In this document: in pieces, positions 26,332 through 36,114 of the stretch | Layout: each line of letters starts with the position of its first letter | How positions within the stretch are numbered: the stretch's first letter is position 1 | Source of the DNA: Halobacteriovorax sp. HLS | GTDB lineage: Bacteria; Bdellovibrionota; Bacteriovoracia; Bacteriovoracales; Bacteriovoracaceae | Assembly (NCBI RefSeq): GCF_004006665.1 | Contig: NZ_QOCL01000001.1 | Span: 248,001 to 312,000, forward strand | Length of the DNA stretch: 64,000 nucleotides | Reading direction: 5' to 3' | Made by a program: the position numbers and the translations under genes | The notes under the pieces: model-generated | The model's database searches: none | Told to the model about the DNA's origin: nothing | What the model saw: the letters and a program-made list of their open reading frames with translations, nothing else

Positions 26332-26964
26332 TTACTTCACTATTAAATTAAAACGACTGTCTTTAGAGAATTTTTCATTTTTAAAGACCCCATCAGACTC
26401 ATGAAAGTCTCGGCTAGTGAAACCTACAGTAATATGTGGGTAGAATTTAACTGGGTCAAACCGCGCATTTTCGGGAAGTAGTGTTAAGAGCTTCTTTCTT
26501 AAAGCAATAAGATCGGCACTATCTACTATTATAAAGAAGGTGTCATCTAAGTCTTTATATCCATTTCCTATACTTAACACTTTAAAACTAGATTGATTCC
26601 AATCTTCTACAACTTCTTTTATTTGATTAATTGATATACCATGCTTATTGAAAAAACACTGATACTCGACAGGCGTAATCACTGTGATATGGGCCTCTCC
26701 TCTATTGTTCAAAGTTGGATGAAATTTTTTTAGTTGTTTAAATATATCTAGAACTGGTTCATAAGGAATATTTAAAGTGACGTATTTTCCATATTCTCCA
26801 CTTTTATCAAAAAAGAGAAAATTTGATTGCTTATAAATATTAGAACTTAAGTTCAGTGAAATATTTTGTTGCTCAACAAACTTACGAGGCTGCGGCGTGT
26901 AGCTTTCATTACAATTAATGGCAAAGATATTAAATGAAAAAAGCAAAACAAAGAAGATTTTCAT
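26332..26964 (-). CDS. Secreted 2H phosphoesterase-like protein
   Basis: A 210-residue protein with a signal peptide (MKIFFVLLFSFNIFAINC). Two HxT motifs, His92-Ile-Thr94 in EAHITVITP and His177-Ile-Thr179 in YPHITVGFT, sit about 85 residues apart on matching strands. This is the signature of the 2H (LigT/cyclic phosphodiesterase) superfamily. Members open 2',3'-cyclic phosphates or ligate/repair RNA and are usually cytosolic. Export suggests action on nucleotides or RNA outside the cell. It is separated by only 11 nt from the upstream barrel-protein gene, so they are likely co-transcribed. The start follows AGGGAG. Confidence 0.78.
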   Translation of the reverse strand: MKIFFVLLFSFNIFAINCNESYTPQPRKFVEQQNISLNLSSNIYKQSNFLFFDKSGEYGKYVTLNIPYEPVLDIFKQLKKFHPTLNNRGEAHITVITPVEYQCFFNKHGISINQIKEVVEDWNQSSFKVLSIGNGYKDLDDTFFIIVDSADLIALRKKLLTLLPENARFDPVKFYPHITVGFTSRDFHESDGVFKNEKFSKDSRFNLIVK

Positions 26965-26975
26965 ACAACTCCCTG

Positions 26976-28166
26976 CTAAAAAGAAAGACCCATTGAAAGC
27001 CTAAATTCTTTTGTGCTTATCTCATTACTCACACTACTGAAACCGACCTGAATCCTGTCAATATATTTAAATTTATAATACTCAAAAATATATCCAGCTC
27101 CTAGAGATAATGAGTTAAAACTATCTCCAGTGGAGTTATTCCACTTTTGTAATCCAAAACCTAACTCGGCAAAGAGATTTCCTACTCTATAGAGTCCAAA
27201 CCCTCCTATATCATAAATAAGAAATGACTCCTCAAGCGTTGTCGCAGTCTCAGAAAGTTTAAACTGATGAACCCCAAGCTGACCTCTTAAACCCCATGAA
27301 TTTGAAAACCACATAAAAGGAGTCCATGCGGCATCAAAGGTTGCTAGTGAATTATCCAAACTATCAGAAACAGAAATGTAGCTCAGAGCAAAGCTTGTCC
27401 ACTGATTTCTCTCTCCAGTCGGGGCCTTTTCTTGATCACTATATTTTTCATCTTTCTTATAAAGCTGATATTCTTCACGACCATCTGTTTTCTTATTCTT
27501 TTCTAAAACCCATTCTTCTTCTTTAGATTGATGCTCTACTTTAAAGTCTTCTTCTTTAAGTGCTGCAAGCTCAGCAAGCTCTTCTTGCTCAATTTTCTTT
27601 GCCTTAGCTGATTTCTTAGGCGCTTGAACTTTTTGAGTCGAACGAGCTTTCTTTTTCGATTGAGAGATTTTTTTAGATGGATTTCCACTTGAATAAGTTT
27701 TCGAAGAAGCTGCTAACTTTTGATGAGAAAAACTTTTTTGGGAGTGCTTAGCAGAGTCTACTACAAACTTCCCGCCACCAAGTTGCTTCATCACTTCTTT
27801 CTTATCTTCGTATATCAATGTAATAGAATACTTACTCTTAACCGCAGGCATTGAGCTTAATTGCTTACGAATTCTTCTAGTTTCAGTTAAACGATTAAAT
27901 GACTTATTAACAAATTGACACTTATACTCTAGAACACAACTACTGACTTTAGGTGCCGAGCTTTTACAAGACCACTTCCCTGCTGCTTTAGGCATCATTG
28001 AGCCACGGCAGTACTTTGTACTTCTGGCCATACTTAGCTCTGAGCGCTTTTTAATATAAGAGAGCTCTGATCTCTTACCTTCTACCACAATACTAAAGAT
28101 GCCTTTTGCATTTTGAGCAAAAGCTAGGGTTCCAAAAATAAAGTAAATAAGTACAAATCTAAACAT
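26976..28166 (-). CDS. Outer-membrane beta-barrel protein with Lys/Ser-rich linker
   Basis: A 396-residue protein. A signal peptide (ends LAFAQ) is followed by a domain with six Cys (residues about 50-90: YCRGSMM, WSCKSS, SSCVLEYKC), a long Lys/Ser/Gln-rich linker (about 150-245) and a C-terminal block of about 140 residues of amphipathic strands. It ends RLSMGLSF, an outer-membrane-type C-terminal Phe. The last part probably forms an eight-stranded barrel. The Lys-rich linker could bind peptidoglycan or anionic polymers. I recognise no exact family. Its start lacks a clear Shine-Dalgarno. Confidence 0.72.
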   Translation of the reverse strand: MFRFVLIYFIFGTLAFAQNAKGIFSIVVEGKRSELSYIKKRSELSMARSTKYCRGSMMPKAAGKWSCKSSAPKVSSCVLEYKCQFVNKSFNRLTETRRIRKQLSSMPAVKSKYSITLIYEDKKEVMKQLGGGKFVVDSAKHSQKSFSHQKLAASSKTYSSGNPSKKISQSKKKARSTQKVQAPKKSAKAKKIEQEELAELAALKEEDFKVEHQSKEEEWVLEKNKKTDGREEYQLYKKDEKYSDQEKAPTGERNQWTSFALSYISVSDSLDNSLATFDAAWTPFMWFSNSWGLRGQLGVHQFKLSETATTLEESFLIYDIGGFGLYRVGNLFAELGFGLQKWNNSTGDSFNSLSLGAGYIFEYYKFKYIDRIQVGFSSVSNEISTKEFRLSMGLSF

Positions 28167-28410
28167 ATGTAATTACAATGATACATCCAATTATCAATCC
28201 TTTATAGCCCTAAAAAAATTGTCACTTTTAAAAAAAAATAAAAAAATATCTCCTATTTAGTTGTCACTTAAAAATCTATAACCATTTGTAATTAAAAGAT
28301 TTTTTCAAAAAATCAAACATTTGAGGCATTTACACAGGTTTAAAATAAATAAAGGGATTAAATATCTCAATTTATTTAACCGAGAAGCTACTCAGGAAGA
28401 TAAGCTAAAT

Positions 28411-31400
28411 ATGAAAATTTTAAACTATTTACTACTATTCACACTTTTCTATGGTTGCGTCGCTGGAGACGTCGGTGGAGATAAGACAGCTAAAGGGGCC
28501 GCATCTAGCTCAGGAGCAAGTGCACCTCTAAATCCTTCTTTAACATCAGTTTCCCCGTCGACAACACTACCTCTAACAACCTCAAGCGATCTTTCCGTTA
28601 CAAGTCTTCCATTTACTTCAAGTGTATATAATCCTAATTCAATTGGTTTTGTTTCTACATGGTATCAAGATACTAATGGTGATGGTGATTTCTTAGATGC
28701 CTCAGAAACATTAGGTCCATTTTCAAATACAGTTCCTTCTTTAAATTTAAATCCAAGCACTCTAGGTGTAGGAACTTATAATATTTATCTTGAAATCAGT
28801 GATGGTCTCGGGACAGTCTATGATTCAAAAACTTGGAACCTTGATGTCACTTCTCCTTCATTTACAGGTTTTTCTGTCGCTTCTTCTCCGAGTACTATAA
28901 ATACATTCCATGCTTTAAATGCGACTTCATATGCCCTGAATGGTTTTACCATGAATGGTACTAATGATTCTCGTGGAACATTGATGACAGTAACTGGCTT
29001 CGCCGGTGGTCAAGACTTCTGTTTACAACAAACTGGAGTCGGTCCAGGCCTAGCATCAGACTATAAAGTTGTATTTTTAGATTCTGCCGATTCTCCTCTA
29101 TCACCTGCTCTACCTGTTGGAATACCATTTAGTGGACTAGCTTCTGAAGCATGTTTATTTTCATATAGCACTGCGATTAGTTTTGCTGGGGCCCCTACTA
29201 CAAATAAAGTAAAGGCCGTTGTCTACAATACAAGTTTTGGCTCTAACCCAGAAGTAACAAGACAAGAATGGGATATTAACGTAGAAGCTCTTAATACTGC
29301 TCCTACAATCTCGATTGATACAGGTTCCAGTACTGCCTTAGCATCTATTGTTCAAGGTGGAGCTGCTAACTTTGCAATTACAGTTGAGGATAAAGATCAA
29401 AGTAGCGCTAATGCAGCAGACTTTGCTATCAACTATACAATCAACTCTTCTCCAGTAGATGGAGCCTCTAATATGCCTCTTGATTCAACAACTGTAACTC
29501 CAGATTGTACAAGAGCATTAGGAGATGCTACTGCTGGAAAATACACTTGTGCAATTACTTTTAATTACTTTGGAGATGCAGGCTCTATTAACCCTGCCGC
29601 TGTTTATACAGTACAAGTAACTGCGACTGATTCTACAGCACTAACATCTAGTACTCTAACTTGGCTCGTAACTCCAACAGAAGTAACAACCGCGCCAACA
29701 TTTCAAAATGTTCTCACCGGAGTTGCTGTTGCAAACCCACTCACAAATAGTTATATCTATGACACTGGCGATAATACAGCTTCAATTGCAGCTGCAAATG
29801 AAGGCGATACTCTCGCTTTCCAAGTAAGTATTTCTGAACCTGAAAGAGACGATTACACTATTACTTGGGAATACTATGACGCAGTTGCAGGGGCATATCA
29901 AACAGCAGCGGCCTCAACAGTTGTAACAAGATCAACGGCAACAGATCCGGTTGCTACAACGTCGGCAAGCTTTACAGTTCCAGAGTCGGCCGTAACAGGA
30001 GCCGCATCAGCCAGTGTAAACTTTAGAGTTACTGTAACAGATGCACCAGATACTTTAGGTGCAAGTAGTGTTTCTCAAATTTTTCCATTAACAATTACCA
30101 ACGTAAACCCTGCTCCAATCCTTACAGGTGGTGCAGCATCCCCTGCTCTAACTTCCGTAAACTACGTTAGCGAAGGAACAGGTATTTCACTTTCTCACTC
30201 TGGCGCATTTAGTGATGCTTCTACCGCCGATGGCGATACTATCGTCTATCAATGGCAATCAGATGTGGCATGTGATGGAACATACGCAAATATTTCAGGA
30301 GCAACAAGCGCTTCGATAAATTGGTCTCCTAACGTAGGTTCAGGTGGACTTACGGATGGAGCAGTTGTGTGTCTTAGACTTTGTTACGGTGATAATGGAT
30401 TTGGTAATCCTGCAGACTGTACAGGTGGAGTCGTAGGCCCTTGGGTTGGAGGAGCATCGAACTTTGTCACAGTGAGAGAATCTGATCAACTAGCAATCGC
30501 TTCAACAAATACCAAACATGCAACTTGGATGGATGGACTAGATCAATATATTGTAACAAGTTCTACTAATCAAATTACAGTCACTCAAAATCAATATAAT
30601 GCTACTACAGGTGCGTATACAACGGGAGTAGATACTGTCACTTTCAATTCTGATACAACCTCTAATGCGTCAGAAGTTCCTTTGGACTTAAGTATTGTTG
30701 GAGATGCAACATCAATTTGGGTTGCCTATAGAATCGAAGAAGCTGACTTCTTCGTTACTCCTACTTCTGTTATGAGAGTAAGAAGAATCGATCGAGCAAC
30801 TTTAGCAACAATAGACTCATTTGATATAAATGAAGTAACAGCTAAAATTGGGAGAATCACAACGAATGGTACCAATTGGTATCTACCATATATCGACTTT
30901 AATAACTCTGACTATATTTCCTTCAAATATGCAGCAATTGGAACGGCCGGTGGAGCAACAACTTCTGCAACGAGTATTGTAACAACTGCCGCAAGTGATC
31001 TTTATTCAGCATACGATTCGGATAGTGCACATATAGTTCTGGTGATTAAAGACTTAATTCTTGGAACACATCATATGTACAGTATAGATCCATCGGGTGG
31101 AGCTCCAGTTCAATCTGCAAGTGTTTCAACGATTTTTGCTGGCGCTACTGTTAGTAGAGTGGATGTCTCAGGTGCTAGAACAGGAAATGGTTTCAACTAT
31201 GTTGCGGCAACTAATACTTCAAACCAATTAGTTCTTTATAGAAATACGGCCTCTACATTGGCGTCAGGATTTTTACAAAATCCTGTAAATACTTTAACTC
31301 CTTCAATTAATACTATCTCTGCTTTAACTGTACAGACAGGTGTTGATGGAGCAAACCATGAAGTTTATATTGGAACTGTTGTTTCTAATAATGCCTACCT

Positions 31401-31644
31401 CACAAGATCAGGCGATACTGGTCAAAAATCTTCAAGAGTACTTAATCAAACTGCCTCAAGCATAACCGCCAGTACTGGAGACGATCTTACATTGTTTATT
31501 CAAGAAAACTTTGTCAGTGGAACAGGTGACGATAATACAAATGACACTATTTTCTCAACATTTAGCAACGGTACTAATGTGCGCAGTGTCCCTGTTAATA
31601 TAGAAGATAGTTCTTTTTCCGAAGCAACTCCATTTTTTCAATAA
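28411..31644 (+). CDS. Giant surface lipoprotein with Ig-like repeats
   Basis: About 1077 residues from the ATG at 28411, preceded by AGGAAGA. An upstream TTG at 28321 would add 30 residues ahead of the signal peptide and is unlikely. The lipobox is in TLFYGCVAG, followed by a Gly/Ser/Ala-rich tether. A calcium-loop-like DTNGDGDFLDASE occurs near residue 85. Then come several Ig/cadherin-like beta domains, rich in Thr, Ser, Ala and Asn, up to about residue 700, with closing patterns such as LTWLVTPTE and FPLTITNVNPAP. The last 370 residues resemble a beta-propeller-like or repeat domain. It probably sits on the cell surface as an adhesin or structural protein. Confidence 0.78.
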   Translation: MKILNYLLLFTLFYGCVAGDVGGDKTAKGAASSSGASAPLNPSLTSVSPSTTLPLTTSSDLSVTSLPFTSSVYNPNSIGFVSTWYQDTNGDGDFLDASETLGPFSNTVPSLNLNPSTLGVGTYNIYLEISDGLGTVYDSKTWNLDVTSPSFTGFSVASSPSTINTFHALNATSYALNGFTMNGTNDSRGTLMTVTGFAGGQDFCLQQTGVGPGLASDYKVVFLDSADSPLSPALPVGIPFSGLASEACLFSYSTAISFAGAPTTNKVKAVVYNTSFGSNPEVTRQEWDINVEALNTAPTISIDTGSSTALASIVQGGAANFAITVEDKDQSSANAADFAINYTINSSPVDGASNMPLDSTTVTPDCTRALGDATAGKYTCAITFNYFGDAGSINPAAVYTVQVTATDSTALTSSTLTWLVTPTEVTTAPTFQNVLTGVAVANPLTNSYIYDTGDNTASIAAANEGDTLAFQVSISEPERDDYTITWEYYDAVAGAYQTAAASTVVTRSTATDPVATTSASFTVPESAVTGAASASVNFRVTVTDAPDTLGASSVSQIFPLTITNVNPAPILTGGAASPALTSVNYVSEGTGISLSHSGAFSDASTADGDTIVYQWQSDVACDGTYANISGATSASINWSPNVGSGGLTDGAVVCLRLCYGDNGFGNPADCTGGVVGPWVGGASNFVTVRESDQLAIASTNTKHATWMDGLDQYIVTSSTNQITVTQNQYNATTGAYTTGVDTVTFNSDTTSNASEVPLDLSIVGDATSIWVAYRIEEADFFVTPTSVMRVRRIDRATLATIDSFDINEVTAKIGRITTNGTNWYLPYIDFNNSDYISFKYAAIGTAGGATTSATSIVTTAASDLYSAYDSDSAHIVLVIKDLILGTHHMYSIDPSGGAPVQSASVSTIFAGATVSRVDVSGARTGNGFNYVAATNTSNQLVLYRNTASTLASGFLQNPVNTLTPSINTISALTVQTGVDGANHEVYIGTVVSNNAYLTRSGDTGQKSSRVLNQTASSITASTGDDLTLFIQENFVSGTGDDNTNDTIFSTFSNGTNVRSVPVNIEDSSFSEATPFFQ

Positions 31645-31727
31645 GTTAGAGGTTCTCTAACTAACAAGCCGCTTCATTACGAAAGATGATTTTAGTGTTA
31701 TAAATTGCCCTAATAAAGGACAAGATT

Positions 31728-32789
31728 ATGACAATAAAAATAGACCCTAAGGCCATTGATGCCTTAACCAACTTCACTCTCCCTACCGAAATTGGCTTTG
31801 GAAAAACAATAGTTCCAATTATGGCCGTGACCGACTACAAAGATGGTGTTTGGTCTCCTCTAGAGTTACTTCCTTATGCGCCAATAGTTATGGACCCTAC
31901 TTGTAAAGTACTACACTACGGTCAAGAAATATTTGAAGGTATGAAGGCCTATCATGTTGAAGAGAAAGGACCTTACCTATTTAGACCAATGATGAATGCA
32001 AAGAGATTTAATTTGTCTGCTCAACGTATGGCAATGCCAGATATTCCTGAAGAACTATATATGGAAGCTGTTAGATCTGTAGTCGAGTATTCAACTGACT
32101 TTATACCGACAAAATCTGGAGAATCACTCTACTTAAGGCCTTTTATGATAGCGACTGAAAATAGTCTTGGAATCAAACCTAGTGACTCTTATAAATTTAT
32201 GGTCATTGCTTCACCGTCTGGCTCCTACTTTAAAAATGAAGCTTTAAAGGTACTTATTGAAAGAGAATTCATTCGCGCTAGTCCAGGAGGAATGGGCTAC
32301 GCTAAAACAGGTGGTAACTACGCAGGCTCTTTAATTTCTGCTAAGAAAGCAAGAGACTTAGGTTATGAACAAACCCTGTGGCTCGATGGTCTTGAGAAGA
32401 AGTATATCGAAGAGATGTCTGGAATGAATTTCTTTGCAGTTATTGATGGAAAAATTGTTACTCCAACAATTCAAGATACAATTCTTGATGGTATAACAAG
32501 AAACTCTCTCATAACTATCGCAAAGGACCTAGGTTACGAAGTTTCAGAAGAAAAATTTGAAATTGAAAAACTTCTATCATCAATTGAAGATGGTAGTTGT
32601 ACTGAATGTTTTGCTTGTGGAACGGCGGCAATCATAACTCCAATTGGACTCTTTGGAGACTGCACGAATAATACTTGGGAAGTAAAAAATCCTATTGGTC
32701 CTGTTAGCAGCAAACTCAAAGAGACTCTTCTAGCTCTCCAAGAAGGTAGATTAGAAGATAAGCACGAATGGAGAATGGAAGTTAAGTAA
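31728..32789 (+). CDS. ilvE: Branched-chain amino acid aminotransferase
   Basis: A 353-residue fold-IV PLP enzyme that transaminates Leu, Ile and Val with 2-oxoglutarate. Marks of the longer bacterial/eukaryotic (type II) group include YGQEIFEGMKAY, LFRPMMNAKRF, YLRPFMIATE, GYAKTGGNYAGSL (PLP-Lys region), EEMSGMNFF and ECFACGTAAIITPIG. Length fits the group. The ATG follows AAAGGACAAGATT. The gene is monocistronic and ends in a GGCC-core terminator shared with the antiporter gene. Confidence 0.95.
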   Translation: MTIKIDPKAIDALTNFTLPTEIGFGKTIVPIMAVTDYKDGVWSPLELLPYAPIVMDPTCKVLHYGQEIFEGMKAYHVEEKGPYLFRPMMNAKRFNLSAQRMAMPDIPEELYMEAVRSVVEYSTDFIPTKSGESLYLRPFMIATENSLGIKPSDSYKFMVIASPSGSYFKNEALKVLIEREFIRASPGGMGYAKTGGNYAGSLISAKKARDLGYEQTLWLDGLEKKYIEEMSGMNFFAVIDGKIVTPTIQDTILDGITRNSLITIAKDLGYEVSEEKFEIEKLLSSIEDGSCTECFACGTAAIITPIGLFGDCTNNTWEVKNPIGPVSSKLKETLLALQEGRLEDKHEWRMEVK

Positions 32790-32795
32790 AAAAAA

Positions 32796-32817
32796 AAGGC
32801 CTTCAAAAGAAGGCCTT
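32796..32817. terminator. Bidirectional terminator between ilvE and the antiporter gene
   Basis: Stem AAGGCCTTC / GAAGGCCTT with an AAAA loop, preceded by a long A-run and followed by ATATTTTC. It is strongest on the minus strand, where it is followed by a long T-run. Confidence 0.88.
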
Positions 32818-32824
32818 ATATTTT

Positions 32825-34150
32825 CTAGTGTCCCCCACCGATTGATGGAAGAATTTCAAGACAAATCATAGCTATAATAGTCGGACCAATGGCCCCCATT
32901 AATAAACCTAGAGGGCTAATACCTTCTTTACCAAAAGAGCCTTTTAAGATACCAAAACCTGCAGGGTTTGGAGCGTTGGCAATAACTGTTAAACCACCAC
33001 CAGCAACTGCACCAGCAACAAGATTATATTTAGCTGAATCAGTTAGATCAACTAGTGAACCTAAATAAGTTAATGCAGCGTTATCAGTAATAGCTGTAAG
33101 AGCTGTAGCACCAAAGAATAGTACTATATCGCCCATTCCTTGAAGAATTGGTTGTAGCCACCAAGCTTGAAGTGAACCAAGTGTTACAAGACCACCTAGA
33201 AAGAAACCAACTAGTAATGATTCTTTTAATTTAATTTCATCTTGATACTCTTGAGTTACTGTTGCAAACCCTAAGAAGAATAAGAATAATCCCATGAAAA
33301 ATACCATGTGGTGAGCTGTATAAACAACTAGTGCCATAAAGATCAGATGAGTAAGAGTCATCCACCATGTTGGAACCATTTCATTTGTGTGCTTTTCTTT
33401 AACTTCTAGAGCACCACTTAGCTCATTCTTAAAAATTATTGCAACAAGACTAGTAGAAATTAGGATTGCGATTACAGCTTTATAACCAAAGTTTGTAAGC
33501 ATATGCATCATACCCCAATGCCATTTACCAGCAACCATAAGAACTGGAGGTGCAGCAAAGTGAGTTAGCGTACCACCGATTGAGATATTAACAAATAATA
33601 GACCAAGAGTCGCATACATAAACTTCTTACTCATTTTTCCAGAGAAGAAGTAATCTAGAAGAATTAATGCTGTAACAGTCATCGCAGCAGGCTCAGTGAT
33701 AAAAGACCCTAAAATTGGACCAACAACAAGTGCTGAAACATAGAAGGCCATTTTCCCCGGAAGAGGAATTAGCTTTGAAATAGATAGAATAATTTTTTCA
33801 GCAAAAAGAATTATTGGTCTAGTACCGGCCATACACATAATAACAAAAACAAAAGCAGGCTCAGTATAATTTAATGATTCAAGGTAATGAATCGCTCCAC
33901 CTACTACAGTATGCCCATCAGCTCCACCGAGAACCATAAGACCTTCTGTTGAAGACATATAAATGATGAGGATCGCGGCCCACATACCAAATACGGCCTC
34001 TACTTCTCCAAGGAAGTGAAAGATATTTTCACCAATTGATCCCTTTGGATATTTATGAGCAAGATGCTCAAATTTTGAGACCATGAAAGTGTGGAGAACT
34101 GCAACTGCAAACAGAATAGTTCCCACCAATTGAACATTAGTTGGATTCAC
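32825..34150 (-). CDS. Putative Na+/H+ antiporter
   Basis: A 441-residue membrane protein with about eleven hydrophobic helices. Motifs such as GSFITEPAAMTVTALIL, NISIGGTLTHFAAPPVLMVA, TDNAALTYLGSLVD and GGGLTVIANAPNPAGFGIL fit the Pfam Na_H_antiport_3 group, a relative of the ArsB/NhaD (ion transporter) superfamily. It would exchange sodium for protons in the inner membrane, which suits a marine cell; the ion has not been proven for this group. The start is GTG after AGGGG. It stands alone with its own terminator. Confidence 0.85.
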   Translation of the reverse strand: MNPTNVQLVGTILFAVAVLHTFMVSKFEHLAHKYPKGSIGENIFHFLGEVEAVFGMWAAILIIYMSSTEGLMVLGGADGHTVVGGAIHYLESLNYTEPAFVFVIMCMAGTRPIILFAEKIILSISKLIPLPGKMAFYVSALVVGPILGSFITEPAAMTVTALILLDYFFSGKMSKKFMYATLGLLFVNISIGGTLTHFAAPPVLMVAGKWHWGMMHMLTNFGYKAVIAILISTSLVAIIFKNELSGALEVKEKHTNEMVPTWWMTLTHLIFMALVVYTAHHMVFFMGLFLFFLGFATVTQEYQDEIKLKESLLVGFFLGGLVTLGSLQAWWLQPILQGMGDIVLFFGATALTAITDNAALTYLGSLVDLTDSAKYNLVAGAVAGGGLTVIANAPNPAGFGILKGSFGKEGISPLGLLMGAIGPTIIAMICLEILPSIGGGH

Positions 34151-34279
34151 TTAATACCCCTAGTTGATTCCTGAGTATATAACTCGGATTAGTTTTTGTT
34201 TTTAAAATATAAGTACCTAGAATTTTAACTCAGTCTTGGCCATTGCGAAATAAATTTTTTCTATAGATTTAAATTATCT

Positions 34280-35536
34280 CTAGCCTTGTGGAAGATCGAT
34301 TGAAATAAGTGTTCCTATTTCATTTTTGGAGATTGTGAAATGACCGTTCATTTTACTTAGATAATTCTTTGTCAGACTTAGTCCAAGTCCTGTTCCAACT
34401 TCTCCACAAGTGCCTTTAGTAGAGAGAACTTTTTCATTATTATTTATAGCTTGGATTACCTTTTCAGAAATTCCCTCTCCTTCGTCCTGAATATTTAGGA
34501 GAACTCTACCTTTTTGTTTAGTTGTTGAAATTCGAATTGTACTATTTGTATCAGAGAACTTTATTGCATTAGAAATGAAATTATTAAATACCGAATTTAA
34601 AAAGATTGTTTCATGAACTTTAACTTCTACATTATTATCACTTTCATTTGCCAAAAGTTGAATATCTTTACTCTTTAGTTTGTGATCGAAAATAAACTCT
34701 GCATACTTAATAACATCCGAAACTTTAAGAGTTTTAAATTCCAAATTACTATTGCCGGAAAAAATTTCTTTTACATTATTAATAATTTTTACAACTTGAT
34801 CGACTGAGTAATCAATATTAAGAATACTCTTTTTAAGCTTATCCCCTTCTCTGTGACCTAAGCGCTGAACCTCTAAGGCAGCTACAGATAGTGGGTTTGA
34901 TATATCGTGGAATATAGTCGCCATAAGCTTATTATTAGTTTCAAGAGCTTTTTCTAAAGAAGAGTTATCTCTTTGCAGTTGCTCCGTTAATCTTTCGAGC
35001 TCAAGAGTTCTCTCTTCAATTATTGACTCAAGCTCATTATTAATCGAAATAAGCTTTGACTCACTTTCCATTCTAAAGAATTCACTTGCGATACGAGCAG
35101 CAAAGAATTCACAAATTGTTTTTAAGCTATCTTCATTTTCAAGTTCTTTACTATCTAGAAGAACAATGAGTCCTAAGAGTTCTCCATCATTTGTTAAAAT
35201 GGGAGCTCCAACATAACCTTCTACACCCATCTCTTTTAAGAGAAGATCTTCAGGAAATAAGTTTGCTACATTCTTTGCATGTAAGCACACCCTCTTTCCA
35301 GAAAGTACATTTAAACAAGGAGTACCCGCTAAATTATATTCAAAGTTATCTACGACTTGAGCGTCAACAATTGTAACATCCGTAAGAACTTTCGTTTCTT
35401 CAACAGGTCTACCAATTAATGCGTATTTTACATTCAGCTCTTTTGAGAGATTGATCGCCAAAGCTCTTAAGTAGTCAATCCCACTAAGTTTTTGGTCAAT
35501 TCTTGAAATTGTATTAAGGCGCTCAATTAAATTCAT
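34280..35536 (-). CDS. GAF-domain sensor histidine kinase
   Basis: A 418-residue cytosolic kinase without membrane helices. Residues about 20-165 are a GAF domain (EGYVGAPILTNDGELLGLIVLLDS). A coiled coil follows (ELESIIEERTLELERLTEQLQ). HisKA holds the phospho-His in IFHDISNPLSVAALE. The ATPase motifs are FISNAIKFS, DEGEGIS and GTGLGLSL. It should sense a soluble ligand or redox state through GAF. No response regulator gene adjoins it. The GAF Cys in GTPCLNVLSGKRVCLH may be redox- or metal-active, but that is only a possibility. Confidence 0.9.
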   Translation of the reverse strand: MNLIERLNTISRIDQKLSGIDYLRALAINLSKELNVKYALIGRPVEETKVLTDVTIVDAQVVDNFEYNLAGTPCLNVLSGKRVCLHAKNVANLFPEDLLLKEMGVEGYVGAPILTNDGELLGLIVLLDSKELENEDSLKTICEFFAARIASEFFRMESESKLISINNELESIIEERTLELERLTEQLQRDNSSLEKALETNNKLMATIFHDISNPLSVAALEVQRLGHREGDKLKKSILNIDYSVDQVVKIINNVKEIFSGNSNLEFKTLKVSDVIKYAEFIFDHKLKSKDIQLLANESDNNVEVKVHETIFLNSVFNNFISNAIKFSDTNSTIRISTTKQKGRVLLNIQDEGEGISEKVIQAINNNEKVLSTKGTCGEVGTGLGLSLTKNYLSKMNGHFTISKNEIGTLISIDLPQG

Positions 35537-35622
35537 GAGCTAAATTATACAATAGATAGTGTGAAAAAATATAAGGGAATAGATAAAATAACAAAAATTA
35601 AGGAGAAATTATGAAATAATAA

Positions 35623-35642
35623 AGGGCCAGAACTCTGGCCCT
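35623..35642 (-). terminator. Intrinsic terminator of the ferredoxin gene
   Basis: Stem AGGGCCAG / CTGGCCCT with loop AACT. On the minus strand it is followed by TTATTATTTC. It lies 8 nt past the ferredoxin stop codon. Confidence 0.75.
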
Positions 35643-35650
35643 AATTGGAT

Positions 35651-35899
35651 TTAACCGTCATTACCTATTGAAGCAACAGGACAAGCTTCCATTTGCTCAA
35701 CACATAATTCGATTTCGTCGTCAGTAGTTGGCTGCTTCATGATGTAAGCATTTCCATCTTCATCTTCCGCAAAAAAGTCAGGTGCCCCAGTGTAGCAAAC
35801 GTTACATGCGATACAACCTTCACCGTTATCATCATCAGGGTCAGTACAAAACCATGCACCTGGAACATTCTTTTCGTGTTTCATATCCTTATTGGCCAT
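35651..35899 (-). CDS. Small acidic ferredoxin
   Basis: An 82-residue cytosolic electron carrier from the ATG at 35899, which follows AGGAGATATTC; a longer start nine codons upstream lacks this. Cysteines are in WFCTDP, GCIACNVC and CVEQMEACPVASI. The CxxCxxC...CP set fits one [4Fe-4S] cluster, as in monocluster ferredoxins of the Desulfovibrio type. The chain is rich in Asp and Glu (DPDDDNGEG, AEDEDG). The gene is monocistronic. Its partner enzyme is unknown. Confidence 0.88.
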   Translation of the reverse strand: MANKDMKHEKNVPGAWFCTDPDDDNGEGCIACNVCYTGAPDFFAEDEDGNAYIMKQPTTDDEIELCVEQMEACPVASIGNDG

Positions 35900-36114
35900 G
35901 AATATCTCCTTTCTATAAATTCTCAAACTTATCTAGTTAATTTTACTATTATATCAGCTTTTTGTCGCTGGCCATTTATTTTCAAAAGCATGATTAAAGT
36001 TTCTTAATGATTTCAGGAGTATGCATCACGTCATTTCTTGTCACTCCTCCATATTAATGGCAGAATCACCCTTTAAAAAAATATTCAAATCAATATATAT
36101 AATGGAGTATAGAC

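Noticed and set aside
28321-28410. N-terminal extension of the giant lipoprotein from TTG at 28321
   Set aside because: It would place 30 charged residues before the lipoprotein signal peptide; the ATG at 28411 gives a normal signal.
31644-31662. 8-bp hairpin just after the giant lipoprotein gene
   Set aside because: No T-run follows and the loop is only 3 nt; too weak to call a terminator.
35600-35625. A near-ideal AAGGAG site followed by ATG AAA TAA TAA on the plus strand
   Set aside because: The reading frame has two codons only. It could be a remnant or chance; there is no further support for a gene.
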